Below, piece after piece: positions 50,711 to 62,575 of a stretch of DNA of 64,000 nucleotides. The notes below the pieces were generated by a model. The model ran no database searches. It was not told the origin of the DNA and was given only the letters and a program-made list of their open reading frames with translations. The stretch covers positions 52,715,933 to 52,779,932 of the forward strand of contig OX411544.1 of the NCBI GenBank assembly GCA_948146395.1, given 5' to 3'. Positions within the stretch are counted from its first letter, which is position 1. Every line of letters starts with the position of its first letter. The DNA is from Fragum whitleyi. Lineage: Eukaryota; Mollusca; Bivalvia; Cardiida; Cardiidae. A program made the translations under genes and the position numbers.

Positions 50711-50855
50711 TTAAGGTAAAGGACCCGTAATAGTTCCACAACAACTTGTAAGTAATGAACTTTAACAGTGTTAACTGAGGTTTCCTCTGTCAACCTTGTG
50801 AAAGATCATCAGTTCCGAAAAGTTGCTGAACTATTACAGGTCCAATACCCTAAAG
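50711..50855. repeat. Palindromic MITE, GGACCCGTAATAG family
   Basis: ttaaggtaaaggacccgtaa / tagttccacaac and its mirror gaactattacaggtccaata. Confidence 0.75.
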
Positions 50856-51654
50856 AAGGGTCTTACAGATTTCTCTGATAGTTATTTATTTCAATCGCTA
50901 AAGAAACTATGAGTAGCTGTGAGAGAAAAAATATAATACATTGGTTCAAAGAACCGTTACTTTGACAAAAAGCAAAACAGCAGATGAACTACATAACATT
51001 ATCATGGATTTTTGTCTGTAAGCTCATCAAAATAGGTTTGCTCTTTATTTTCTCAATGACAACCCCCTATCATCAAAGCCCTTGTCTTAAAGGTTTGGTG
51101 ACTAAACATACATGAACAAGGTATATAATTTTAAACTATCACTTGAAGGGGATTAACCAAAAAGCCACAAGTATATTATACATAACAAGAACTGAATCAA
51201 TTGCTTAAGAAAGCAAAACTCTAGATCAACTGCATGAAATGATTTTATATTTTCATGATTTCATCCAAGTTTTCCCTAATGTCAGGGAACTATTATGGGA
51301 CCACAACCTTAATGCATAGTCACAAATCTGTTTTACACTAATCTTTCCTATAGACCACATGACAAATAACATACATGAACATAATTATCTTTCATAGAAT
51401 ACCAACTGACTCATCCCAAACTCAAATATTTGAATATCTAAAACATATCTTTGACAACCAAATAGCTTGAAAGGGGTACTGTTATAATAATAAGAATGCA
51501 AGATTTTCTATTTGTAATTTATGAATTAGAATATGAACATTTTTCAAGGCCTAAATGAAGCTTTTAACATTTTGAAAGGCTATTAGTGAAAATCAAGCAT
51601 TTCATAAGACAGGAGAAAATTGTTGCCCTTTCAAGACTTTGTTCCCAGTTGCTT

Positions 51655-51815
51655 AGGATTCACTGCAGAAGTATATAAAAGAGAAAGTAACGCCAGTCAA
51701 AAAACATCTTTTCTCAAAGAAACCTATTCTATGGGTTCTCATATGAAACGTCCCTGTGAAACAATTCTAATGAGTACCAACAACTTAGGACTAGTTCAAG
51801 TATTATTGGAGTAAT
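51655..51815. repeat. Palindromic repeat, GGGTTCTCATATGAA family
   Basis: tatgggttctcatatgaaac mirrors acaattctaatgagtaccaa. It directly abuts a family D pearl element. Confidence 0.55.
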
Positions 51816-51816
51816 A

Positions 51817-53047
51817 ACTAGAAAGCCATGAATGGCTTGAGTCGCTCCACAGGCTTGAAATTCTTGTAAAAGCAAGTAAAGTTTTGACAAGATTTGAGAT
51901 ATTTTGGGTTCTACTGATGTGAAAATGATTTTCAAAGTTTCAACTATATAACATATTGAGAAATGACCTCCGCCCATAAAATACATATTTTTTATCCAAT
52001 CACAATAATCTTTGGTAGACTGATAAAGGGTCACTCAAGGATCAATCCAGTGAAATTTGATTAATATCCATCTGTTACATTCTGAGAAAATGACTTTGAA
52101 AGTTTCAATGATATAACATATAGAGAAATGACCTCTGCCCATAAAATAGATATTTTTCATCCGATCACAATAATTTTTGGTAGACTGATAAAGGGTCACT
52201 CAAGGATCATTCAGATGAAATTTGCTTGATATCCAACAATTAGATTCTAAGGAAATGATTTTTAAAGTTTCTACTAAATAACATATAGAGAAATGACTTC
52301 TGCTCATAAAATACATATTTTCCATCCGATCACAATAATTTTTGGCAGACTGATAAAGGGTCACTAAAGGATCATTCCAGTGAAATTTGGTTAATATCCA
52401 TCACTAACATTCTGAGAAAATGATTTTGAAAGTTTCCACTATATTACATAAATAGAAATGACTTCTGTCCATAAAATGCATAATTTCCATCCGATCACAA
52501 TAATTTTTTGTAGAATAATAAAGGGTCACCTAAGGATCATTCATGTAAAATTTAATTGGTATAGGTGTATTTTCAAAACTGAGCTCTGACCCAGGCGTTG
52601 AGTCCATTACCATAGGTCTATGAGTAAACCTTAAGATCTAAAACAAGCAATAATTTTTATTTAAAAGGTAATTTGTATCTGTGTTATGTCTTATATCTAT
52701 TTTGAAATAAAAGCACGAAAAAGTAGATTTCACGGCTCACAGCTCAAAATCTACCAATATCCATCATTTAGAATCTGAGAAAACTCACTTTTTACCATAT
52801 TTGGAAATTAGCCACGCCCAATAAATACATGTTTTTCATTGGATCAAAATTTCTTGAACAAATTTGAAAGAGGGCCGCCCAAGGATCATTTCTGTGAAGT
52901 TTGGTTGATATTCATCCAGTAGTTTCTGAGGAGAAGATTTTTAAAGAAATAGTTTATGGACGCACGCACGGACGGACAGACGGACACACGACGGACACAA
53001 CGCCATGACAATAGCCCCAGTTGCTTCAGCCAGTGGAGCTAAAAACT
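51817..53047 (+). mobile_element. Pearl-like element, family D (copy 3), with an insertion
   Basis: Left end actagaaagccatgaatggc, about four core repeats, right segment, GGACGCACGCACGGACGG tract (52963-52995) and hairpin at 53012-53041. The last core repeat is interrupted by a foreign segment at about 52562-52757. Confidence 0.85.
52562..52757. mobile_element. Small inverted-repeat insertion inside pearl copy 3
   Basis: Compared with copies 1 and 2, aatttaattggtat is separated from atccatcattta by about 195 bases. The insert begins aggtgtattttcaaaactga and ends gctcaaaatctacca, which are imperfect inverted complements. A MITE-like element younger than its host. Confidence 0.6.
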
Positions 53048-53247
53048 AAAATAAAAATCCCCCATTCTATCTGTAGTGATGTATTTATTGGTGATGGGCA
53101 GATTAATCACTTATAATTGATAATCTCTTGGTTTGGGCTTCCAATTGTGATAATCGACTTAAGAAATTTCATAATCAATTAATCAGTTCCTAACACATAA
53201 ATGAAAGCCATAATAATTATATTGTTTTCTAAACCGACATCAGTTTG

Positions 53248-53319
53248 ATGGCTCAGCATGAAACAGTCGTAACTGTCTATATGTTTATAGGCAGTTACAA
53301 CTGTTTCATGCTGAGCCAT
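53248..53319. repeat. Palindromic mini-element, GGCTCAG family (near-perfect, 72 bp)
   Basis: ATGGCTCAGCATGAAACAG mirrors CTGTTTCATGCTGAGCCAT exactly, and gtaactgtctatatg mirrors tataggcagttac with one mismatch. Confidence 0.85.
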
Positions 53320-54835
53320 GAGGTTGGTAGAAAAATCTACAGAAACAGTCTTTAGATCATGAGTTTTAACTAAACTTTCACATTCTATTCTTCAAAGGAT
53401 TATACTAGGAGTACTGTATTAATTTCTACGAAGACAATTGTATAATCGATCATTAGTTGATTTACCCTTCCAACTAAAAAACGATTTTCGACTGTGATGT
53501 GAAACGGATTGCCAAACACTAGTATTAAATTTTATAAGGCAAAATAAAATTTGAGGAGTGTGAAGATGATCTTGTCCCAGGCTCTCCAAGCTATCTCCAG
53601 TTATTAGCTTAATGTCTGGGCCAATATTTGACAGGTACAAACACTTGTAGAGACCCATTACATAATTTTCTCTATTTGTTTTGAAGCAACAGCTTACACA
53701 CCTTGACATTATTACAACTATCTCCCATAGTAATACACAATTCAACAAGATAAGATTGCTTTCTGGTGCATTTAGTCCTTGCCACTTTCAACAAACCTCA
53801 CAAAAGCCACTACTAATGTCAATTTTTATTTTAGGAACCCTGCAACTGAAAAGAACAAATTTTAACATAAGGGTTATTGGCAACTTTTCCCAAATATTCA
53901 GGGACCCTGCAATTTTTTTAAGTTGACTGGTCCCTCACTAATTCATTTCCCTGTGCTTGTCACATTTGTAAAACTGATTGTTAAGTATATTTCATGACTG
54001 AAATAACATACAGGTAAAAAGAAAACTTTCTAATTTTGTAAGTTTTCTACATAAAGAGAAAGGCTGCTGGAAAAAAAGTAAATTTTAGAGACTCAATATC
54101 ATTGAACCTCGTTAGGTATCTATACTGGAATACAGAGAAAATAAAGTCTGCTAACAATACCAAGGGTTACATCTGTGTATTTTCCATATAAGGCAAACTG
54201 CACTGATTAGTTTTAAAATTTTTGCATGTTCCTTCCCAGTATTTTTTTTCTCTTTCAAAAACTTTCTTGTCTAAACCCAACCCAAAAATCTGACAAACAA
54301 AATGCAACCTGTACCAGGTCTTCCTGACAAAGCCTGTGTAATAAATTAGTTCATATCTCCGTAACTAGGGGCCATATATTGCAAAGTTTGTATTATTTAT
54401 AATCACAGGCTTAGATAAGAGAGGGTGTTCATTTTGAAATTTTAAATGATTTTATTTCACACAATTCCATTTCAGTTTGTGTTTTTTATATATATGATAG
54501 CCATCAAAACCTTGTACCTACAGCTTGTAGTTGCATATTTGATCTGTTCTCCAGAAAAATCTGCCTAATTAACAGAAAAATAATAGACAATTCATCAATT
54601 CTTAACAATTGCAGGATTATTTATAAAACAAGGAAAGTCATGTAATTTCGAAAAAGAATAAGATCATTTATACCTGTTTATGTACACCTTTCCCCATATA
54701 AATTTTTCTGTATTGAAAGTAAGTAAGAGGGAAAACATTGTGAAAAAAGAAAAATTGCTTGTTTCAACAATTTCTCCTTTTTCTCAATGTTTTCTTCGTT
54801 TTTTTTTTTTTTTTGTGTGTGGTTTTTTTTTGTGT

Positions 54836-54836
<1 letters not shown>
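53320..54836. other. Intron-like sequence, no gene seen
   Basis: AT-rich. Frames of 80 to 109 codons near 53419-53926 lack any recognisable domain. No coiled-coil exon. Confidence 0.4.
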
Positions 54837-54888
<52 letters not shown>

Positions 54889-54889
54889 G
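54798..54889. repeat. Homopolymer tract, long T run then 22 G
   Basis: T-rich sequence with interspersed GTGTG leads to an uninterrupted T run (54837-54867), followed directly by 22 G bases (54868-54889). The lengths are probably unreliable in any assembly. Confidence 0.9.
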
Positions 54890-55127
54890 CAGCATATTTT
54901 CGATTCTAACATGCCTTGATCTAGCATCTGTAAAACTTTTGAATGTTTTGGCTTTAAAATTGTTTCTTTTGTAATCTTGGTTAGTCAACTGAAATTACAG
55001 TGACGTTTATTGGGCAGGTTTTTCCTAGAGAAAGGATCATATTTTTTTCAATCCAGACAATGTAATAAGCCTCTCTAAGCCAATAGTGCCTTACAAAAAC
55101 TTATGAAATTATCACCAAAACTATGTC

Positions 55128-55210
55128 ATACTGAACCCTTAACATCCCTGCTCTGGCGATATGGTAAAGACAAAGTACAGCCTGCACATATGAGCAATCT
55201 GATCTTAGTT
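55128..55210. repeat. Fragment of the TTAACCC MITE
   Basis: gaacccttaacatccctgct and cctgcacatatgagcaatc resemble the MITE's right half. Confidence 0.45.
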
Positions 55211-55564
55211 TTGATGTTCCTTTTTCAAACAAAAAAGTTGGAAAAAAATATTCTTTTGGATTAAATACTGACTAGCAATTGGTGCATCCAGTAGATTCAA
55301 TACTTTTTAAATATCAATATGATTTTACCAATGCTTTTAATAAGCATGAAAAGGGGGTTAACTCTTATCCCGCTGACTTTAAATTTTTGCTTTAAACAAA
55401 CTACCAATTTGTAGGACATTTCAATGTGAATTATGGCTAAAGATTTTTTCAAAATTTCTAACTGAAAGTAGGTAGTGTGGGCTAAGATCAGAGGTGCATT
55501 GGCTAGAGCAAGATGAAAAATCTTGCCGAATAAGATTTTCAAAACATCATAATGAACTATTTTT

Positions 55565-56720
55565 GGCTACGAGGGTTGTTCAAAAATTAACTGGATTTTG
55601 CCTCGCAAAATTGTATTCTTAAGCAATCAAACTAAATTTGGTATCATTCGCTGTAGGAATTCAATCCACATATGGTTATGTAGAATTGATATAGTTATCG
55701 AACATAGCGCGCGCGCATCTGCCATATTAAATGTCATGGAAACGAGTACCCCACGCAGCAGATGAAATAATACATATATTTAGTCTTCCTTTGTAAATAT
55801 TATTTCTTTTCTAACTGTTGAAACATTTAAAAATTAAGCGAGTTGCTGGAATAAGTATTACAAATGCCTTCTCTTAATTTGAAGTAATTTGACCGTATAG
55901 TTTTTCGATAAGATTCCTTTAAAATGTGGCGGGATAAGTGTTTCGGAACGATCTAGACAACATCAACTGAATGCTCAGAATTTCATAACGAAATAAATCA
56001 AACACTTGTCACGCTGAAAGGGAATGGTTCATTCTTCCAAATGCTTATTTTTCAGAGGACCCTTCCGTGCCCCGTGAGATAAGAGGAAGAATGGGCAGAG
56101 AGAAACTTTTCAAAGCAACTGTAGAGACGCTAATTGCCTAGTCTCTGGAATATATAGGCACTTAACTAAGGGGTACCTTTCTGAGAATTTTGACGTAGTA
56201 CCATTCGATTTAACCTTTATATAAAACCACAGCTTAGTTACAGGAACACTGAATTTATCCTTCTTCTATGAATAACAAGACGTGACAGGCTAAATTACAC
56301 AACACCAAATGTCTCAATTCTTGACAACGTCGCTTACGTCATGTACAGTGTGCCACCACCTAATACTTATGTACTTTTGCTTGCGTGTGAAATTAATATT
56401 CATCGTTCAACTGCTTCAGGCTTAGGCAAGTTTGATCATATAAAGTGTCCTGTTAATATGAGTATATTTTTTTCACATAGCGATAAAACAGTGATGATAA
56501 AAAGACCTAATATGGATAAAAATTGAACATCCCTTGTATATCAGTGAAAACCTTCAACGTTGCCATAACTACTTGTTTAAGCCAATGAAAAATTATCTTT
56601 GGTTTCTCTTTGAGATATCTTAAGATTCTTATTTAGGAGCTTAAAAATCTTGCTCTACCAAATGCTTTATCTTAAAAATCTTAATTAGTATCTAAAGAAT
56701 CTTGCTCTAATAAACGCACC
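55565..56720. other. Possible mariner-type relic and unclassified sequence
   Basis: gctacgagggttgttcaaaa (55567) resembles the start of mariner-family terminal repeats. No matching right end or transposase frame was found. It contains a short CG dinucleotide run (gcgcgcgc at about 55709). Confidence 0.3.
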
Positions 56721-57272
56721 CCAGATTGCAAAGTCTATACTATCTGCGTAAGCAATATGCACAGATTGAATACACTTAAAGCTCATGGCATTTCCATTAG
56801 AAAGAGATGGACTGTTTAATAGAATTTACAATGAAAAATCGCAACATCCCCCCCCCCACCCACCCCCATAATCTGTGCACAGTACATGTATTTCCATGTG
56901 ATTAGGGTAAAGGTTCAAAAACTTCCGACAATTTTTTATTGACCTTGATTTTGAGGGAAAAGGGCTTTAAGATTTTGTAAATTCACATATAAAACGGTCG
57001 CTTTCAGCCTCTAAAAAATTGAATGGGTTTTAATTAGAGCATGTGGCTCTATGAGAATTTTTATGGTAGGTCAAGAACAACATGAGTACGGTAAATTCAT
57101 CTATTGTTGCTACCGTAGCATATGCAAATACATTTAATTGCAACTTTTCTTCTGTCAAATAGGTGTTGCTATTAAGTGGATTCCTCTGTATGTCCCCAGA
57201 AGAGGGTAAGTTGTTACAAGGGATAGTGCAAGGATACATGACAAAACTACTACTAAGATCTGTCATTGGTCA

Positions 57273-57519
57273 TTAACCCTTGTCATGCTCAACTTGGAAT
57301 ATCCCTGCTTTTGCAGGAGCTATAGACAAACATCAGCCTGCACATATGTGCAGTCTGATGTTAGTCTACACCACCTGTTTCTAACTTTCAAACCAGAATT
57401 GTCAATAGATTTAGTTTTTCAAATAAGAAATGACCCACAGTTGGTACTTTCAGTGCTTTTTGCCCTTTGATTTTGATGAAATTTATAAGGCAAAATTTAT
57501 TCAGCATGACATGAGTTAA
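57273..57519. mobile_element. TTAACCC MITE, piggyBac-like ends (copy 3, inverted)
   Basis: TTAACCCTTGTCATGCTCAA to cagcatgacatgagttaa. The interior is the reverse complement of copies 1 and 2. Confidence 0.78.
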
Positions 57520-57954
57520 AAGCTTGATGAAATGCAATATCACACTGGAATTCTTCTTAACATTTCATCCCAAAATAATTCAATATAACTGGTTATCATC
57601 AATTTTTGTGCTTTCCGATTGACTGAAAAATTGGTTTTATTTCTTAATGAAAACAATTTTGAGTACGCAGATATTGGTATGCTTGCACAAAAAGTAGTCT
57701 CGCAAGAAATCTGTGCCAGACGGCCACTAAATATTTATTGCTTGAAGAGGGGCTTAGACTTGAACTCTCAACCCTTCTTAGATTTCACAAGCCCCCTAAT
57801 AAGTCCATCAAATATGACAATCAACCCTCTATCTATCTGTGCACAATTTCAGTTGTTTTCAAAATTGAGGCATATCATGCTTATAAGGACCAATCAGCAT
57901 GGTAAGGTTGAATGTTTTGATTCTCACTCAAAAATTTGCATCTGTTAATAAGCT

Positions 57955-58215
57955 CTTTTTTGTGGATACTCATATGAATCATCTTAACAGATAAATCCAA
58001 TAACCACAGGGTTTATGTGAGTATTGGATCTATAATTCAAGTTTTCCCTCTCTCTGTAGCTCTGGTTTGTTTGATTGCTTGTATGGGTTTTAACAATGCT
58101 TTCAACAATTTTGTAGTTATATTGCTATGGCTATAGTGAGCCTAGCCATATTTTCCTGTTATTTCTTACGCCAGTATGTACAACTACATTTCATCCAAGC
58201 CACTAGCTGGCAATC
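57955..58215. repeat. Two adjacent dispersed repeats
   Basis: gtggatactcatatgaatca / tccaataaccacagggttta belongs to the GGGTACTCATT palindrome family. ggttttaacaatgctttcaa to catttcatccaagccactag belongs to the CTTTCCTAGCC family. Confidence 0.5.
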
Positions 58216-58480
58216 CATATCATAGGCGCAGCTAGGATTTTGAAATTTTTACACATTTCAAAGGCAACCACAAAAGAATATATAGGATAAAGGCGATAAG
58301 TGGACTGTGACTAAAGACAAAATGCCCTCTACCTGCTCCCCGTTTATATGATTCGAGCGTTGGTGAATAATCAAACATCATAACTACAGCTTGAATAAGC
58401 TGTAGTTTTGATGTTATGATCATTTATCAAATTTTTCGAAAGAGGATTTATTTGTATTACGCAATTGCGTAATGTGCATA
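58215..58480 (+). repeat. Dispersed repeat shared with 49560-49860
   Basis: gcgcagctaggattttgaa, gataagtggactgtgacta, an inner AACTACAGCTT palindrome (58371-58419) and cgaaagaggatttatttgta, collinear with the other copy. Confidence 0.7.
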
Positions 58481-59338
58481 ATGGCAGCTAAGCCCTTGCA
58501 TTATAGTGTTCATCATTTGCACTGTGTTGGAGATAAATGATGGGTCCAAATGACATTTGTTCAAAATTTGAAATCAGATGAAAATCAATTGAGCTGTGAA
58601 TCAAAGCCACATCCCCAGGATTGAGAGATGTGTACAAGGCTTGTGTTAGCTTTTTAAATGTGGGAGCTATTGACCATTTGACCATAAAATTCAGGGGGTC
58701 AAACTGGTTTTGAAGGGGTCAAAAACAGCAAAACATGAAAACTTATCAGACTTTAAAGTAATATACATACAAAAATAATAAAGTGCAAACAAACTTTATT
58801 GTTTATGTTGTTTTATTTATTTAGATCTTTTGTAATGGTATGAAGAAAATAGTTGATTATATATAATCTTTTACATTTTATAGAGCAAAGATTGCACTAA
58901 CTGAAATTCAGTGGGTCAAAATGATTCCCCCCCCCCTCCCGGAAATTTTTGAGGGTCAAAATGTGATTTTGGGGAGTCAAAACCCTGGTTTAAGGGTCAA
59001 ACACAAGCCCTGGTGTATTTAAAGCAATTGAGATTAAACCAAGCTATGCATGTAGCCATGGTAAAATTATCTTATACAATGTAAATTCAACCTCTTAAAA
59101 TCTGAAATGAAAGGGAAATAACTGCATCAAAACAGAATGGATTTTATTTTTTGAGACATATTATTTGAAAACATCAATCCTTGTGCACTTACTTGTTCCA
59201 ATTGTTATCCAAGAGCAAGTTAAGAAACTGAAGAATGACTGTCTGTTAAGCCAATATAAGACATTTTCCAATAACATTAACCCAAAATAGCAAACATATT
59301 AATAATTAATACTTGGACAATTACACCAAAGGGTAACC

Positions 59339-59382
59339 AAAACCTTGTAACTCCAGCTTGAACAAGCTGGAGTTACTGGGTT
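59339..59382. repeat. Palindromic mini-element, AACTACAGCTT family
   Basis: aaaccttgtaactccagctt mirrors aagctggagttactgggtt. Confidence 0.75.
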
Positions 59383-60068
59383 AGGGCTACCCATAGACAT
59401 CATTATTTGATAAATGCTTTTTGTTAAAACAAAGAGAAATGAGTCAAGTAGTCAAAAGAGTATGAGAATATTATGAGGGCAGTGGAAATAAGTAAAATTA
59501 ATTGTGTACATAAAGGAATTACTTATCACAAGCAGTAATTTGCCCACAAAATTTTCTTCCCAGAATTAACTAAGATTTTTGGATCACATAAAATTTGTCT
59601 ACTGCAACTTCCTTTGAATTTGGGGATGTATATTTTTTCATCTGGATAATGGATTAATTTCAAAAGCAAAAAACAAATAAATTTTAAGTGTCAAGATATA
59701 TGTTTGAATGAGAAACCAATATCAACAAACAGATTTTTGTTTGAAAAAAAAAAATAGAGCTGCTTGAGCAGCTGATTTGCCTAAATCTACTGATATGATG
59801 AGAAATTCAGTGAATGAATGAATCAATTTATTGGTTAATTTTAATTTCAAGTAAATAAGTGGTTTTAAGTGTCACATGCTGAAATATTTCTGCAAAGAAA
59901 AATTCAAGATTGATGAATAATATATAGAAAATAACCTCCTCCTGTTTTAATACATATTTTTATCCTATCACAGAAATTTTGAGCAGCCTTATAATCTGTT
60001 ATATTCTGAGAAAATGATTTTCAAAAATTCCACTTTATAAATTATACATATCCATAAGTTAGGTTCTG

Positions 60069-61310
60069 CAAACAAGAGGACCGTGATGGTCCTAGATTGC
60101 TCATCTGAGTCTCTTTGATCCCTTGGACATCACATTGATTAAATAGGCAGATGTCAACAAGGAGACAATTTCTACATAAGATCAATACCATGAAATGTTT
60201 TCAGCCAAGAGCAAGACAGATATGCCTTGTCGCTCTTTGATTCTATGTAAAAAGTGTTGCACCCAGGTGGAGCCCAAATAAGACCCTAGGGTCTTGATAT
60301 GAACAAACTTGGTAGAGGTCCATTAGATGATGCTACAAACTAAATATGAAGGCTGTCTGCCTTCTGGTTTCAGAGAAGAAGATTTTTGAATGTTTTCTAT
60401 TTTCACCCATCATGCTCAGATGAGCAAAAAGGGATGCGCCTGGGTGCAGCCCAAATATGACCCCCAGGGTCTTGATCTAAACAAACTTGGTGGGGGCCCA
60501 CTAGATGATGCTTCATGCCAAATATGAAAGCTATGTGCCCTCTGGTTTCCGAAAAGAAGATTTTAAAAGATTTTCGCTCTTTGATTCTATGTAAAAAGGG
60601 TTGCACCCGGTTGAGCCCAAATATGATCCTAGGGTCTTGATATGAACAAACTTGGTAGAGGTTCACTAGATGATGCTACATACTAAATTTGAAAGCTGTC
60701 TGCCTTCTGGTTTCAGAGAAGATTTTTGCAGATTTTCATTGATTTACCCTTTGTGCTCAGAAGAGCTAAAAGGGATGCGCCTGGGCAAAGCCCAAATATG
60801 ACCCCAGGGTCTTAATATAAACAAACTTGGTAGAAGCCCACTAGGTGATGCTACATACCAAATATGATAGTTGCTTGCCATTAGGTTTCAGAGGAGAAGA
60901 TTTTTTAAGATTTTCGCTCTTTGATTCTATGTAAAAAGGGTTGCACCCGGGTGGAGCCCAAATATGACCCCAGGTTCTTGATATGAACAAACTTGGTAGA
61001 GGTCCACTAGATGATGCTTCATACCAAATATGAAAGCTGTCTGCCTTCTGGTTTCAGAGAAGAAGATTTTTAAGATTTTCATATTTTCACCCTTTTTATT
61101 AAGGGTAAAGGGAAAGTTAAGGGTGGATTTCGTTTATTTGATCAACTTTGGTAGAGCTTGACCCAAGGAACATCCCTGCCAAGTTTCATCAAGATTGGCC
61201 CACTGGTTTAAGAGGAGAAGATGTTTAAAGAAATGGTGGACAGCGCACCACGGACATTGTACGATCACAAAAACTCACCTTGAGCACTTAGTGCTCAGGT
61301 GAGCTAAAAA
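60069..61310 (+). mobile_element. Pearl-like element, family B (copy 2, complete), nested in a D element
   Basis: It starts aaacaagaggaccgtgatgg, with a GGACC/GGTCC mini-hairpin, then gctcatctgagtc. About five core repeats of 150 to 160 bp follow (cccaaatatgac, tcttgatatgaacaaactt). The unique right part is shared with 2580-2800. It ends with hairpin ctcaccttgagcac/gtgctcaggtgag at 61277-61303 and an A-tail. Confidence 0.87.
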
Positions 61311-61723
61311 AAAGGAGTTCCAAAATTTCAACTATATAACATATAGAGAAATGACCTCCGCCTATAAAAAACATATTTTTCATTTGATCAGAATATTTTT
61401 TGTAGACTGATAAAGGGTCAATCAAGGATCATTCCAGTAAAATTTTGGTTGACATCCATCTATTAGATTCTAAGAAAATGATTTTCAAAGTTTCCACTAT
61501 ACAACATATAGAGAAATGACCTCCACCCATAAAAGACATATTTTTCAAATGATCAATAATTTTTTGTAGACTGATAAAGGGTCACCCAAGGATCATTCAC
61601 ATAAAATTCAATTGGTATCCATACTTTAGAATCTGAGAAAACACACTTTTTACTATATTTGGAAATTAGCCACGCCCATTAAATCAATGTTTTTAATTGG
61701 ATAAAAATTTCTTGAACAACTTC

Positions 61724-62230
61724 AGGGTTTTACACTTACTATTTTTTGCCAGCAGCCTGAAGGACCTGTTAGCCCTAAATATTACTGGTCCTGACTCACT
61801 CCTGATAACAACAGGTCCTGCACGAAAACCATGTTTGATTTCTAGCAATTGAAGGGATAAATTGCAAGGCAAACATAGTTGGAAAAGAAGAAATTGCTTT
61901 TGTCAAGCAATTCTTTCTTTTTCTACAATGTTTACCATTTGGAAATGCAAATATAAGTATTGGAAGGAATAAATTGCAAGGCAAACATTGTTGGAAAAGA
62001 AGAAATTGCTTTTGTCAAGCAATTCTTTCTTTTTCTACAATGTCTACCATTTGGAAACGCAAATATAAGTATTGGAAAGGCAATTATTTTTCAAAGCTGG
62101 ACAGATTTGAAATATTAAGTACTGCCATTAACTACAGGCCTGAAGGAGATCAAGCATAGTTACAGCTACCAGTCCTTCCTAAACTCCACAGGTCTCAGGC
62201 CCAAGGACTGGTGTTAGTGTCAACCCCTGA
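61724..62230. repeat. Foldback repeat with an internal 117-bp tandem duplication
   Basis: gggataaattgcaaggcaa...ggaaaagaagaaattgctt occurs twice about 117 bases apart (61853 and 61970). The outer parts (gggttttacacttactattt left, gtgttagtgtcaacccctga right) are inverted relatives, and several words match 22436-22760. Confidence 0.65.
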
Positions 62231-62494
62231 ACTTTGAAAGAGGGTCACCCAAGGATCATTCCTGTGAAGTTTGGTTAAAATTCATCCAGTAGTTGCTGAG
62301 GAGAAGATTTTTAAAGAAAAGGTTTAAGACCAGACGCACGGATTCACATACAGACGGACGCACGGCTGACACAACGCCATGACAATAGCCCCCAGTGGCC
62401 TTTGGCCAGTGGATAAAAAATGAATAAATCATCTACTTCAAAATGCAAATTATTTTAATTAACCTTTATTCTGCCATATAGCTGTGTGAAGGAT

Positions 62495-62575
62495 AATACA
62501 GGAAAAGTAACTTTTCCCACATCTAGATAACGAGAGTGAAACATTGAAATAACCAAAATCAAAACTAGATTGCAT
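62495..62575. repeat. Left copy of a 1-kb-spaced direct repeat
   Basis: tacaggaaaagtaacttttc / ctagataacgagagtgaaac / caaaatcaaaa is collinear with 63450-63540. Confidence 0.65.

Larger units (their letters stand above)
59885..62412 (+). mobile_element. Pearl-like element, family D (copy 4), split by two insertions
   Basis: Core repeat pieces (gaaaatgattttcaaa, cactttataaattata) precede 60069. The core resumes after 61310 (tttcaactatataacatat). The right segment and hairpin end at 62386-62412. A family B pearl element (60069-61306) and a foldback repeat (61724-62230) are inserted. The left terminus is worn. Confidence 0.75.

Noticed and set aside
54680..54988. Frames with poly-F, poly-G, poly-P and poly-K runs
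   Set aside because: Artefacts of the T and G homopolymers.
57619..57948. 109-codon plus-strand frame in the upstream region
   Set aside because: No domain, no splice context, low-complexity surroundings; chance frame.
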